From contig NZ_JAERRF010000026.1 in NCBI RefSeq assembly GCF_016741875.1, forward strand, positions 1-64,000: 64,000 nucleotides of DNA, given 5' to 3'. This stretch comes from Streptomyces coffeae (lineage in GTDB: Bacteria > Actinomycetota > Actinomycetes > Streptomycetales > Streptomycetaceae). Within the stretch, counting starts at the first letter, position 1. Every line of letters begins with the position of its first letter. The notes under the pieces were generated by a model. The model made no database searches and was not told the origin of the DNA. It saw nothing but the letters and a program-made list of their open reading frames with translations. Positions 1 through 8,378 of this stretch are shown in pieces. The position numbers were made by a program, and so were the translations under genes.

Positions 1-21
1 ATTCTGCGCCGCCTGGCTCAT
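1..21 (-). CDS. Start of conservon CvnB-type roadblock/LC7 protein (partial)
   Basis: Only the first seven codons lie in the window. Reading the minus strand from position 21 gives M-S-Q-A-A-Q-N, a beginning I recognise from CvnB proteins, the Roadblock/LC7 members of streptomycete conservons. It starts 9 bases after the stop of the upstream sensor kinase, as expected for the cvnA-cvnB order. The rest of the gene is outside the window, so the call rests on position and seven residues. Confidence 0.55.
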
Positions 22-30
22 CGGGCTCAA

Positions 31-3000
31 CTAACGCTCCTGCTGGTAAGTCGGGCCTACGCCGCGATCGTGATTGCCGTCGAAGTCGGTTCCGGCCTGA
101 CGGCCCTGCTGGATCCCCCGGCGGAGGTTGGTCAGCCTCCCGCGTACATCGTCGGGCGCGCGAGACACCTGCGGCCCGCTCTGGGTGGGCTGGGCCGACT
201 GCGCGGCGCCCTCCACGAGATTCGCGCGGGGCACCCGTCGCGGCAACCCGGACGATGTGACACCGCCCGCCGCGGGCTCACGGATCTGCTCGGCACGGCG
301 CCAGCGCTCGTCGTTGGCCGACGTACGCCAGGAACCGGTGCCGTTCAGACCACCGGGACCGGCGGCGTTCGCGCCGTTGGTGCCATGGTGTCCGGCGAAC
401 TCGCCGGTGCCCCGGGACGCCGGCTGCGGGCGCGGGGCGGGGGGAACGGTCGGAGCGGCCGGCTGCCCGGATACGGGCGGCTCCGGCGCGGTGGGCCTGG
501 CCGGCCGCGCGGGGCGGCTCGGCTGAGCGGGCTCCGACGGCGCCGACGGGAACTGGGAGTGCCCACCGGAGGTGTCGGTGGGTCCGGCCTGCTCGCGGAA
601 CCAGTTCGACTCGATGGTGTCGAAGATCGGCGTACGGCCGTCGCCGGGACCGGCGGGCGGCAGCGACTCTTCCTGCCCGGCGTTGCCGCGCGGGTCCCGG
701 GGGAGCGGGAACTCCCCGGTGTCGCCGGGTCCGGCGGCGCCCACATCCGGACGGGCGAACTCCCCGGTGTCGCCGGGGCCCTGGCCGAGATCGGGGCGGG
801 CGTACTCGCCCGTGCTCCCGGGACCCTGACCCAGGTCGGGACGGGCGTACTCGCCGGTGCTGCCCGGACCCTGGCCGAGCTCCGGGCGCGCGAACTGACC
901 GGTGTCGCCGGGGCCCTGGCTGAAGTCCGGGCGCGCGAACTGGGCGGTGTCGCCCGGTCCGCGGCCCGCGTCCTGCGGTCCGCGGGCACCCGCGGTGTCC
1001 GGACGGCCCGGCATCGCGAACTCGCCGGTGTCGCCGGGGCCGCGGCGCGGCTCGAACATATCGGGACCGTCGCCCTGGTCGGGCCGGGCGAACTGGCCGG
1101 TGGAGCCGGCCTCTTCATGGCCGCGCGGCGCGTCGCCCGTGTCACGGGGCGTGGTCGGCCAGTCGTCGTCGCCCGCCGCCGCGCGGCGCGCGCCCCAGCT
1201 GGTGCCCGGCTGGGTGGGAGCGGGCAGCTCCGGTGCGCGGTCGCGTGTGGGGAGCTGCGGACGGGCGCCCTGGTCGCCGGAGTCGGCACGGGCCGGGGCA
1301 CCGGTCGGCGGGGCGACGGTCGGGCCGTCACCGCGCTGCGGAAGCGGCGGGCGGCCGGAGTCGCCACCGGGGCCGCCCGGACCGCCGGGGCCCGCGGGGG
1401 CGTTGCCCCGGGGGCCGGGAGGCCGTCCGGAGTCGAAGAGGCTGCCGCCGGACGGGGCGCCGCCCTGCGGGCCCGTCCCGGCACCGACCGGCCGGGTCGG
1501 CAGTCCGCTGCCGGTGGTGCCGCTGCCGGGCAGCGCGGCGCGTGAGGCGGAACCGGGCACCTGGCGCCGTGAGGGGGCGGAGCCCAGCAGACCCGCCGAG
1601 CCGTTCCCCGGTCCGCCGGAACCCGGCGCGCCCGCACCGGCCTTGCCGCCGCCGGGTGCCTGGGCGCCCTGCTTGCGGCCGCCCTGGGCGACGTCGACGG
1701 GCAGCATGACCAGGGCCGTCGTACCGCCCGAGTCGGACGGCCGGAGCTGGATGCGGATGCCGTGCCGCAGGGACAGCCGGCCGACCACGAACAGACCCAT
1801 GCGCCGGGAGACCGACACATCGACCGTGGGCGGGCTGGCCAGCCGCTCGTTGATCGCGGCCAGGTCCTCGGGCGAGAGTCCGATACCGGTGTCGTGGATC
1901 TCGACCAGCACCCGCCCGTCGGGCAGGGCGTGACCGGTCACCTTGACCTTGGTCTGCGGCGAGGAGAACGACGTGGCGTTCTCCAGCAGCTCGGCGAGCA
2001 GGTGGACGAGGTCGTTGACGACCCGGCCCGCGACCTCGGTCGCCGGGACCGAGCTGAGCTCGATGCGCTCGTACTGCTCCACCTCGGAGGCCGCGGCGCG
2101 GAGCACGTCCACCAGCGGAACCGGCCGGGTCCACCGGCGGCCCGGCTCCTCACCGGCGAGGACCAGCAGGTTTTCACCGTTACGGCGCATACGGGTGGCC
2201 AGGTGGTCCAGCTTGAACAGCGAGGACAGCTGGTCCGGATCGGCCTCGCGGCTCTCCAGCTCGGAAATGAGCGAGAGCTGACGCTGGATGAGGCCCTGGC
2301 TGCGGCGCGAGAGGTTGGTGAACATCGCGTTGACGTTGCCCCGCAGCAGCGCCTGCTCGGCGGCGAGACGGACCGCCTCGCGGTGCACGTCGTCGAAGGC
2401 CGTGGCCACCTTGCCGATCTCGTCCCGGCTGTGCACACCGACGGACTCCACGGAGGTGTCCACGTCCTGGGGGTCGGACTCGGAGAGCTGCTTGACCAGT
2501 TCGGGCAGCCGCTTCTGGGCGACGTCCTGCGCGGTGTCCTGGAGGCGGCGCAGCGAGCGGACCATGGAGCGGGCGACGACGAAGGCGCCGACGAGGGAGA
2601 CGCCGAGGACGAGGAGGACCATCGCACCACCGATGATCGCGTCCTGCTGGGCGTCCTGACGGAGCTCATGAGCCTTCTGCTGCATCTCGCTGAGCAGCGA
2701 CTCCTCGATCTTGCCCATCTCTTCGATCTTGATGCTGTCCTGGTCGTACCAGTCCAGATCGGTGCGCTTCTCGGCCGTCAGGCCGTCCGGGTCGCGGACC
2801 GCGCGGTCGGCGTACATGGTCGCCGCCTTGATGTCCGGGCGGCTGTCCAGCGGTTCGAGGAGGTCCTCGGAGTTGCCCTGGCGGATCTGCTTGAAGCGGC
2901 CCAGGGCCTCGTTCTCCCGGTCCACCGCGGTCTTGGCGAAGCGGCGGTCGTTGGCGGAGAACTCGGCGCCGTCCGGATCGGCGAGCGCGGCGCTGATCAG

Positions 3001-3813
3001 CGCGCGCTGGATGGACGCGTACTCCTTCGCGGAGGAGAAGGTGGCCAGCGCGCGGGTGTTGTTGATCATCGCGCGGTTGCTGGTCGCCTGCGCCATGTCC
3101 TGGGAGAGCGACAGCAGCGAGTTGATCAGCTCGTTGTAGTTCTGGACCGTCAGCGAGTAGTACTGGCTGTTGTCGTACGCCTTGTCGCGGATCTCATTGA
3201 TCTTGCCGAGCTGACGGCTGATATCGACGAGCGTGGACTGCACACCGGCCATCGACTGGTCACCGGGGTCGATGTCGTCGGTGGCGGTGCGGAACGCCGA
3301 GATGGCGCGGTCGGTGTCCTCACGGGTGGAGACGACGCGGTCGTCCTTGGCGTTGCCCCTGCCCGCCAGCGGCCCCGCCGACTTGTCGCGCTCCTCCTGG
3401 AGGGCGCTCGCCAACTGGGTCGCCTGCTGCGTCATCTCGGTGAGCAGCTTCATCTGGTCCAGCTGCTCGATGTTGTCGAGCGAGTCCTGGATCCGCAGGG
3501 CGCCCATGGTGGTCGCGGCGACCACGGGGAGCGCGAGCAGGGAGACCAGCCTGGTGCTGATGCGCCAGTTGCGCAGGGCCATGCGGTTGCCGGGCCCGCT
3601 GGGGGTCTTGGGCTTGGGCTGCTCGGCGGCCTTGCCGCCGCCGGACCTGCCGGCCGCCTGGGCGCTCTGCGCGCCGGACTCGGAGCCCTGGTCGGCCGAC
3701 GGCCTGCCGGTGCTCTGGGCGCGCTGAGGCGAGGAGCCGCGGTCCGTCGCACCGCGCGGCTCCGGGTCCGCCGAAGCTTCCCCTCTGCCCTGGCGGGCCG
3801 GGGAAGCCCCCAT
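31..3813 (-). CDS. cvnA1: Conservon sensor histidine kinase (CvnA type)
   Basis: Membrane sensor kinase of a conservon, where it acts with roadblock, DUF742 and small-GTPase partners. With the start at 3813 it has about 1,260 residues. A low-complexity N-terminus is followed by a membrane helix (about 84-105), an extracytoplasmic nitrate/nitrite-sensing-like domain, a second helix (about 391-418), a HAMP region, a histidine region with H537 in the sequence LDHLATRMRRN, and an HATPase domain with ELLENAT. From about residue 720 the tail is Pro/Gly-rich with repeated G-D/S-T-G-E/Q-F/Y-A-x-P motifs. I chose the ATG at 3813 because AAGAGGG sits just upstream; the frame is open to 4107 but that part has no visible start signal. 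The tail is long even for this family. The symbol follows S. coelicolor conservon 1 by synteny. Confidence 0.85.
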   Translation of the reverse strand: MGASPARQGRGEASADPEPRGATDRGSSPQRAQSTGRPSADQGSESGAQSAQAAGRSGGGKAAEQPKPKTPSGPGNRMALRNWRISTRLVSLLALPVVAATTMGALRIQDSLDNIEQLDQMKLLTEMTQQATQLASALQEERDKSAGPLAGRGNAKDDRVVSTREDTDRAISAFRTATDDIDPGDQSMAGVQSTLVDISRQLGKINEIRDKAYDNSQYYSLTVQNYNELINSLLSLSQDMAQATSNRAMINNTRALATFSSAKEYASIQRALISAALADPDGAEFSANDRRFAKTAVDRENEALGRFKQIRQGNSEDLLEPLDSRPDIKAATMYADRAVRDPDGLTAEKRTDLDWYDQDSIKIEEMGKIEESLLSEMQQKAHELRQDAQQDAIIGGAMVLLVLGVSLVGAFVVARSMVRSLRRLQDTAQDVAQKRLPELVKQLSESDPQDVDTSVESVGVHSRDEIGKVATAFDDVHREAVRLAAEQALLRGNVNAMFTNLSRRSQGLIQRQLSLISELESREADPDQLSSLFKLDHLATRMRRNGENLLVLAGEEPGRRWTRPVPLVDVLRAAASEVEQYERIELSSVPATEVAGRVVNDLVHLLAELLENATSFSSPQTKVKVTGHALPDGRVLVEIHDTGIGLSPEDLAAINERLASPPTVDVSVSRRMGLFVVGRLSLRHGIRIQLRPSDSGGTTALVMLPVDVAQGGRKQGAQAPGGGKAGAGAPGSGGPGNGSAGLLGSAPSRRQVPGSASRAALPGSGTTGSGLPTRPVGAGTGPQGGAPSGGSLFDSGRPPGPRGNAPAGPGGPGGPGGDSGRPPLPQRGDGPTVAPPTGAPARADSGDQGARPQLPTRDRAPELPAPTQPGTSWGARRAAAGDDDWPTTPRDTGDAPRGHEEAGSTGQFARPDQGDGPDMFEPRRGPGDTGEFAMPGRPDTAGARGPQDAGRGPGDTAQFARPDFSQGPGDTGQFARPELGQGPGSTGEYARPDLGQGPGSTGEYARPDLGQGPGDTGEFARPDVGAAGPGDTGEFPLPRDPRGNAGQEESLPPAGPGDGRTPIFDTIESNWFREQAGPTDTSGGHSQFPSAPSEPAQPSRPARPARPTAPEPPVSGQPAAPTVPPAPRPQPASRGTGEFAGHHGTNGANAAGPGGLNGTGSWRTSANDERWRRAEQIREPAAGGVTSSGLPRRVPRANLVEGAAQSAQPTQSGPQVSRAPDDVRGRLTNLRRGIQQGRQAGTDFDGNHDRGVGPTYQQER

Positions 3814-4397
3814 ACCATCCCTCTTGAAACGTCCCTGCACTAGCGTCGCAACCTCTGGACCAGGCGCTTCACCGAGCGACGATGAAGCGGTGTCGAGTCG
3901 TGGGGGACCGCGATCCCCCCTGTCGGTCGTGAGTGACCGGCGCGCTTCCTTTCGTATCGACAAGAGGAACCCCCGCCGCTCGGCGCCTCTCTGCGCCCCT
4001 GCGCCGGCCGATTCCCGCGGCGGTCCCGGGAATTCCAGCACAGTGCCGGATGCTGCAACAAGGGCAGGGGATGAGGGTGTGATGCGCGTGACGCTGCGTA
4101 CGGGCATTATTACCGGACGTGGAAAGTTATGTCGGCAATAGCGGACGTTTGTGAACGAGTCGAGCGTGCGCCTCGCGTGTCCGGCTAGCGGCGATCAAGA
4201 GCGGAACGTCAGCTTCGGAGCGGCAATGTCCGTTTAGGGCGATTGAATCAACTGTCGCCAATGCGGCATTTGCCCGATGATTCGTGAGCAAAATCACATG
4301 CTGACGGCGACTTTTTCTGCGAATTCGTGGGCAAGGCCGCCTCTAGCCTGACGCTTTACACAGCCGGTCAAGACGACAACAGCGAGGCATGACCCCA
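3814..4397. promoter_or_regulatory. Divergent intergenic region with an AT-richer patch
   Basis: This stretch separates the minus-strand kinase from the plus-strand small protein. Its right half (about 4200-4330) is clearly richer in A/T than its surroundings, as promoters are in this genome. A Streptomyces-like -10 hexamer, TAGCCT, lies at 4344-4349 and would give the small protein a leader of about 40 bases. No convincing -35 was seen. The left part is formally open in the kinase frame but I do not count it as coding. Confidence 0.4.
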
Positions 4398-4577
4398 GTG
4401 AAGACGACGATGATGTTCCGCACCATAGCCAACCCGCAGCGCACCAACCTGGCGCATCTGAAGGATGCCGAGGAGCTGCGGACCGCGACCGAGGAGCAGC
4501 CGGAGCACTCCGTCGATCTGCCGGTCCAGACCGCCAACCCGCGGCGCACCGTGCTGACCGAGGCCCCGGCCCACTGA
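4398..4577 (+). CDS. Small conserved-type protein with a duplicated ANPxRTxL motif
   Basis: A 59-residue protein of unknown function. I chose the GTG at 4398 because GAGG at 4384-4387 sits 10 bases upstream; an in-frame ATG at 4389 lies too close to that site. The protein is charged and soluble, with no signal peptide or membrane helix. It carries the same short motif twice, ANPQRTNL near the N-terminus and ANPRRTVL near the C-terminus, joined by an acidic linker. The two copies suggest a binding peptide or a two-site adaptor. Alternatives are a modified-peptide precursor or a spurious frame, but the internal duplication argues against the latter. It is transcribed away from the conservon kinase. 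Confidence 0.65.
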   Translation: MKTTMMFRTIANPQRTNLAHLKDAEELRTATEEQPEHSVDLPVQTANPRRTVLTEAPAH

Positions 4578-4718
4578 CACCTGACCCGGGACCGCCCGGC
4601 CGGGCGGCCGTGGTGGACACCACCGCCCCCGGCCGGCGACGCGGCGGCGCGCGGGACGCGGAGCGATAGCCTGGAGCGTCAGTCTCCAGCGAGTCCAGTT
4701 AAGAGGCAGCAGCTTCCC

Positions 4719-5510
4719 GTGCGCATCGCCAGGTTCTCCATCGACGGCAACGTCGCCTTCGGAGTGGTCGAGGGTGAGCCGTCCGGCCAGGACGGCCCGG
4801 TCGTCGACATCATCAAGGGCCATCCCTTCGCCGACTTCGAGCGCTCGGGGCAGAAGATCCCGCTGAGCAAGGTCCGGCTGCTGCCGCCCGTGCTGCCGAA
4901 CAAGGTCGTCGCGATCGGCCGCAACTACCGTGAGCACGCCGCCGAGCTGGGCAGCGAGGTCCCGGACGTCCCGGTCACCTTCTTCAAGCCGTCCACCTCG
5001 GTGACCGGCCCCGGTGACCCGGTCGTGTACCCCTCCTTCTCCTCCGAGGTGCACCACGAGGCCGAGCTGGCCGTGGTCATCGGCCGGATGTGCCGTGAGG
5101 TGCCGCGGGAGCGCGTCAAGGACGTCATCCTCGGCTACACCTGCGCCAACGACATCACCGCGCGTGATGTGCAGCGCCGTGAGGAGCAGTGGGCGCGGGC
5201 CAAGGGCTTCGACACCTCCTGCCCGCTGGGCCCCTGGGTGGAGACCGATATCGACCTGACGCGTGCCGGGGATCTCGGCATCATGTGCACGGTCAACGGT
5301 GAACAGCGTCAGCTCGGCCGTACGAGCGAGATGGTGCGCCCGATCGAGGATCTGATCGTGCACATCACCGAGGCCATGACACTGCTCCCGGGCGACGTGG
5401 TGCTCACCGGCACCCCGGCGGGCGTCGGCCCGCTCTCCGTCGGCGACGAGGTCGCCGTCACCATCGAAGGCATCGGCACTCTCACCAACAAGGTGATCAA
5501 GCGTGGCTAG
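4719..5510 (+). CDS. Fumarylacetoacetate hydrolase (FAH) family protein
   Basis: A cytosolic 263-residue protein of the FAH superfamily, metal-dependent hydrolases, isomerases or decarboxylases of small keto acids such as acylpyruvates. The fold signature is clear: HHEAELAVVIG with likely metal ligands E114 and E116, then CANDITARD with D145, and the family-typical LTGTPAGVG near the C-terminus. The start is a GTG at 4719 with AGAGG 12 bases upstream. The last 8 bases overlap gltX, so the two genes are probably co-transcribed. The exact substrate cannot be read from sequence. Confidence 0.88.
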   Translation: MRIARFSIDGNVAFGVVEGEPSGQDGPVVDIIKGHPFADFERSGQKIPLSKVRLLPPVLPNKVVAIGRNYREHAAELGSEVPDVPVTFFKPSTSVTGPGDPVVYPSFSSEVHHEAELAVVIGRMCREVPRERVKDVILGYTCANDITARDVQRREEQWARAKGFDTSCPLGPWVETDIDLTRAGDLGIMCTVNGEQRQLGRTSEMVRPIEDLIVHITEAMTLLPGDVVLTGTPAGVGPLSVGDEVAVTIEGIGTLTNKVIKRG

Positions 5511-6990
5511 CGCAAGCTCCCCCGCCCCCGTGCGGGTTCGTTTCTGTCCCTCGCCGACCGGCAACCCCCATGTCGGCCTGGTCCGCACCGCTCTGTTCAA
5601 CTGGGCGTTCGCCCGCCACCACGGCGGCACCCTGGTCTTCCGCATCGAGGACACCGACGCGGCCCGCGACTCCGAGCAGTCGTACGAGCAGCTGCTGGAC
5701 TCGATGCGCTGGCTGGGCTTCGACTGGGACGAGGGGCCCGAGGTCGGCGGGCCGCACGCGCCCTACCGCCAGTCGCAGCGGATGGACATCTACGCCGACG
5801 TCGCGGACAAGCTGCTGGAGGCCGGGCACGCCTACCGCTGTTACTGCACCGCGGAGGAGCTGGAGGAGCGCCGTGAGGCGGCGCGCAAGGCCGGGCGTCC
5901 CTCCGGTTACGACGGCCAGTGCCGTGACCTGACCGCCGAGCGGATCGCCGCGTACGAGGCCGAGGGGCGTTCCTCGATCGTCCGCTTCCGGATGCCCGAC
6001 GGGCCGATCACCTTCACCGACCTGGTCCGCGGTGAGCTGACCTTCACGCCGGAGAACGTGACGGACTACGGCATCGTGCGGGCCAACGGCGCTCCGCTCT
6101 ACACGCTCGTCAACCCGGTGGACGACGCGCTGATGGAGATCACTCATGTGCTGCGCGGCGAGGACCTGCTGTCCTCCACCCCGCGCCAGATCGCGCTGTA
6201 CCGCGCGCTCGCCGAGATCGGGGTGGGCGGCGGTCTGGTGCCCGCCTTCGGCCACCTGCCGTACGTCATGGGCGAGGGCAACAAGAAGCTCTCCAAGCGC
6301 GACCCGCAGTCGTCGCTGAACCTCTACCGGGAGCGCGGCTTCCTGCCCGAGGGGCTGCTCAACTACCTGTCCCTGCTGGGCTGGTCCCTCTCGGCCGACC
6401 AGGACGTCTTCTCGATCGAGGAGATGGTCGCGGCGTTCGACATCGACGGTGTGAACGCCAACCCGGCCCGCTTCGACCTGAAGAAGGCGGAGGCGATCAA
6501 CGCCGATCACATCCGGATGCTGGATGTGAAGGCGTTCATCGAGGCCTGTGGTCCCTGGCTCCAGGCGCCGCACGCACCCTGGGCCCCCGAGCGGTTCGAC
6601 GCCGCGGCCTTCGAGGAACTGGCGCCGCTGGCCCAGACCCGGCTGACGGTGCTGTCCGACATCACCGCCAATGTCGACTTCCTCTTCCTGGCGGAGCCGG
6701 TGACGGACGAGGCGTCCTGGGTGAAGGCCATGAAGCCGGGTGCGGACGCCCTGCTCGCCACCGCTCGGGCCAAGCTGGCCGAGGCGGAGTGGGCGGCCGA
6801 GCCGCTCAAGGAGGCGGTCCTCGCGGCCGGTGAGGAGCACGGGCTGAAGCTGGGCAAGGCCCAGGCCCCGGTGCGGGTCGCGGTCACCGGCCGTACGGTC
6901 GGTCTGCCGTTGTTCGAATCGCTGGAGGTCCTGGGGCGCGAGCGCACCCTCGCCCGGATCGACGCGGCGCTGGCGAAGCTGGCGGCATGA
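5503..6990 (+). CDS. gltX: Glutamyl-tRNA synthetase
   Basis: A class I aminoacyl-tRNA synthetase of 495 residues that charges tRNA-Glu. In bacteria without GlnRS, including actinobacteria, it also mischarges tRNA-Gln, which the amidotransferase GatCAB then corrects. The N-terminal nucleotide-binding motif is PSPTGNPHVG (16-25) and the second signature, a KMSKS variant, is KLSKR (262-266). It starts at a GTG inside the 3' end of the FAH-family gene. Five tRNA-Gln and tRNA-Glu genes follow downstream, a functionally matched arrangement. Confidence 0.97.
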   Translation: MASASSPAPVRVRFCPSPTGNPHVGLVRTALFNWAFARHHGGTLVFRIEDTDAARDSEQSYEQLLDSMRWLGFDWDEGPEVGGPHAPYRQSQRMDIYADVADKLLEAGHAYRCYCTAEELEERREAARKAGRPSGYDGQCRDLTAERIAAYEAEGRSSIVRFRMPDGPITFTDLVRGELTFTPENVTDYGIVRANGAPLYTLVNPVDDALMEITHVLRGEDLLSSTPRQIALYRALAEIGVGGGLVPAFGHLPYVMGEGNKKLSKRDPQSSLNLYRERGFLPEGLLNYLSLLGWSLSADQDVFSIEEMVAAFDIDGVNANPARFDLKKAEAINADHIRMLDVKAFIEACGPWLQAPHAPWAPERFDAAAFEELAPLAQTRLTVLSDITANVDFLFLAEPVTDEASWVKAMKPGADALLATARAKLAEAEWAAEPLKEAVLAAGEEHGLKLGKAQAPVRVAVTGRTVGLPLFESLEVLGRERTLARIDAALAKLAA

Positions 6991-7044
6991 GTCCACGGGG
7001 CGCCGGGTGCCCGGCACGCGGCGCCCCCGCACGGCGAATCCGTT

Positions 7045-7073
7045 TTGGTGGCCCGTCCACCATCGGGTAATGT
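7045..7073 (+). promoter_or_regulatory. Likely promoter of the tRNA-Gln/Glu cluster
   Basis: TTGGTG at 7045-7050 and TAATGT at 7068-7073 are separated by 17 bases, a good match to a vegetative sigma-70-like promoter. Transcription would start near 7080, about 75 bases before the first tRNA. It lies just downstream of the gltX stop, so the tRNAs need not depend on gltX transcription. Confidence 0.55.
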
Positions 7074-7154
7074 TCTTCCTGCGCCGGACGGGCGGGCCGA
7101 GAGGCCGACCGGAGGCGCAAACCAAACAAAACCCCTACGAGGGTGGCGTTTTGG

Positions 7155-7226
7155 TGGGGTATGGTGTAATTGGCAGCACGAGTGATTCTGGTTCACTTAG
7201 TCTAGGTTCGAGTCCTGGTACCCCAG
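7155..7226 (+). tRNA. tRNA-Gln (CTG)
   Basis: A 72-base cloverleaf. The acceptor arms TGGGGTA and TACCCCA pair, the anticodon stem AGTGA/TCACT holds the loop TTCTGGT with anticodon CTG, and the T-arm contains GGTTCGAGTCC. The 3' CCA is not encoded. First of five tRNAs in tandem. Confidence 0.95.
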
Positions 7227-7279
7227 CAAGAGATCTTCTCGGAATTCTCCGGTGGATCTCTTGATCAAAGCAGGACCAA

Positions 7280-7352
7280 GCCCCCGTTGTGTAGCGGCCT
7301 AGCACGCTGCCCTCTCAAGGCAGTAGCGCCGGTTCGAATCCGGTCGGGGGTA
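7280..7352 (+). tRNA. tRNA-Glu (CTC)
   Basis: A 73-base cloverleaf. The acceptor arm GCCCCCG pairs with CGGGGGT (a G-U pair at 1-72), the anticodon stem CTGCC/GGCAG holds the loop CTCTCAA with anticodon CTC, and the T-arm contains GGTTCGAATCC. CCA is not encoded. It differs from the other two Glu copies only in the anticodon stem. Confidence 0.95.
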
Positions 7353-7382
7353 CGGATCCTTCGGAAACGAAGGACTGCTGGG

Positions 7383-7455
7383 GCCCCCGTTGTGTAGCGG
7401 CCTAGCACGCCGCCCTCTCAAGGCGGTAGCGCCGGTTCGAATCCGGTCGGGGGTA
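7383..7455 (+). tRNA. tRNA-Glu (CTC), second copy
   Basis: Same 73-base fold as the first tRNA-Glu, with anticodon stem CCGCC/GGCGG and anticodon CTC. The mature sequence looks identical to the third copy at 7565. Confidence 0.95.
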
Positions 7456-7468
7456 CTGGTCTATACCA

Positions 7469-7540
7469 TGGGCTATGGTGTAATTGGCAGCACGAGTGAT
7501 TCTGGTTCATTTAGTCTAGGTTCGAGTCCTGGTAGCCCAG
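7469..7540 (+). tRNA. tRNA-Gln (CTG), second copy
   Basis: A 72-base cloverleaf like the first tRNA-Gln. The acceptor arm here is TGGGCTA with a compensating TAGCCCA, and the 3' side of the anticodon stem reads TCATT, giving one weaker pair. The anticodon is again CTG. The paired change in the acceptor arm supports a functional gene. Confidence 0.94.
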
Positions 7541-7564
7541 CGCAGTACAGCTTGTGCTGATCAG

Positions 7565-7637
7565 GCCCCCGTTGTGTAGCGGCCTAGCACGCCGCCCTCT
7601 CAAGGCGGTAGCGCCGGTTCGAATCCGGTCGGGGGTA
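7565..7637 (+). tRNA. tRNA-Glu (CTC), third copy
   Basis: A 73-base tRNA-Glu with anticodon CTC, apparently identical in its mature part to the copy at 7383. It is the last tRNA of the array, 8 bases before a strong terminator. Confidence 0.95.
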
Positions 7638-7645
7638 CAAGGGAT

Positions 7646-7680
7646 AAGGCCCTCCGCGGTGTGCGGAGGGCCTTTCGCTT
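7646..7680 (+). terminator. Terminator of the tRNA array
   Basis: A perfect 12-base-pair stem (AAGGCCCTCCGC at 7646-7657 with its complement at 7663-7674), a 5-base loop, and a T-rich tail (TTTCGCTTT). It closes the tRNA cluster and may also stop the converging MerR-family transcript. Confidence 0.85.
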
Positions 7681-7709
7681 TCCTGGCCGGAGCCCCGGGG
7701 CATGCCCGC

Positions 7710-8348
7710 TCAGGTGTCGAAGCGCCGGTGGGACTCCTCGGTCTGCGCCAGCCGCCGCAGGCTCAGCAGCACCGGCTCGTACAGCACGGTCAGTGCGACG
7801 ACCGCCTCGATCCGCTCCTGCGGTGTGTAGGTCTCCACCAGATCCAGGTCCGCGACAGCCAGTTCGGCCGAGAGCCCGGCGTGCAACTGCAAGTGGCCGG
7901 TCCCATGCGGATATCCGAGGCGGTCCAGGGTCGCGATGGCCGACACCAGCATCCGGTACGCGGGGGAGGTGGCGCCCAGCTCTTGGCAGTACGTCCACTC
8001 CAGCCGCCCCAGCAGGGTGTCCACCTGCTCCCGGGCGCGTGCCGTCCCGGGGTCGTCCTCGTCGGGCTCGGAGCCGTGTGGCAGTGCCCAGACCGCGGCT
8101 CCCATCCGGGTGTTCTCGCTGAGCGACTCGTCCTCGGCGGCGTCCAGCACCTCGCGGGCGGTGGCCACCGGCATCCGGCCGACCTGGATCAGTGCCCGGA
8201 CCAGCCGCAGTCTGCGCAGATGCTCCTCGCCGTACTCGGCCTTGGTGGCGGTGATCCGCTCGCCCTGCGGCAGCAGCCCCTCGCGCAGGTAGTACTTGAT
8301 CGTCGCGGTGGACACTCCGCTGCGCTCGCTGAGCTCCGCCAGTCGCAT
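7710..8348 (-). CDS. MerR-family transcriptional regulator
   Basis: A 212-residue cytosolic regulator. Residues 1-70 are a MerR winged-helix domain (MRLAELSERSGVS, then TIKYYLREGLLP and the recognition wing). The C-terminal 130 residues are helical and resemble no effector domain I can name; there is no cysteine array for metal binding. It is transcribed divergently from a DUF4188 gene, and the shared 95-base gap carries three copies of a CTATCCA half-site. It therefore most likely controls itself and that neighbour. AAGGAAGG lies about 9 bases upstream of the ATG. Confidence 0.88.
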   Translation of the reverse strand: MRLAELSERSGVSTATIKYYLREGLLPQGERITATKAEYGEEHLRRLRLVRALIQVGRMPVATAREVLDAAEDESLSENTRMGAAVWALPHGSEPDEDDPGTARAREQVDTLLGRLEWTYCQELGATSPAYRMLVSAIATLDRLGYPHGTGHLQLHAGLSAELAVADLDLVETYTPQERIEAVVALTVLYEPVLLSLRRLAQTEESHRRFDT

Positions 8349-8378
8349 ACCTGTTGCACCTTCCTTTGGAGAGTGGCA

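Noticed and set aside
1762..3843. A 693-codon plus-strand open frame opposite the conservon kinase
   Set aside because: It is the mirror frame of a clearly coding gene in GC-rich DNA. The translation is compositionally odd and matches no family.
7280..7637. The repeated ~73-base units as a mobile or CRISPR repeat
   Set aside because: They fold as tRNA-Glu genes with anticodon CTC and compensating stem changes.
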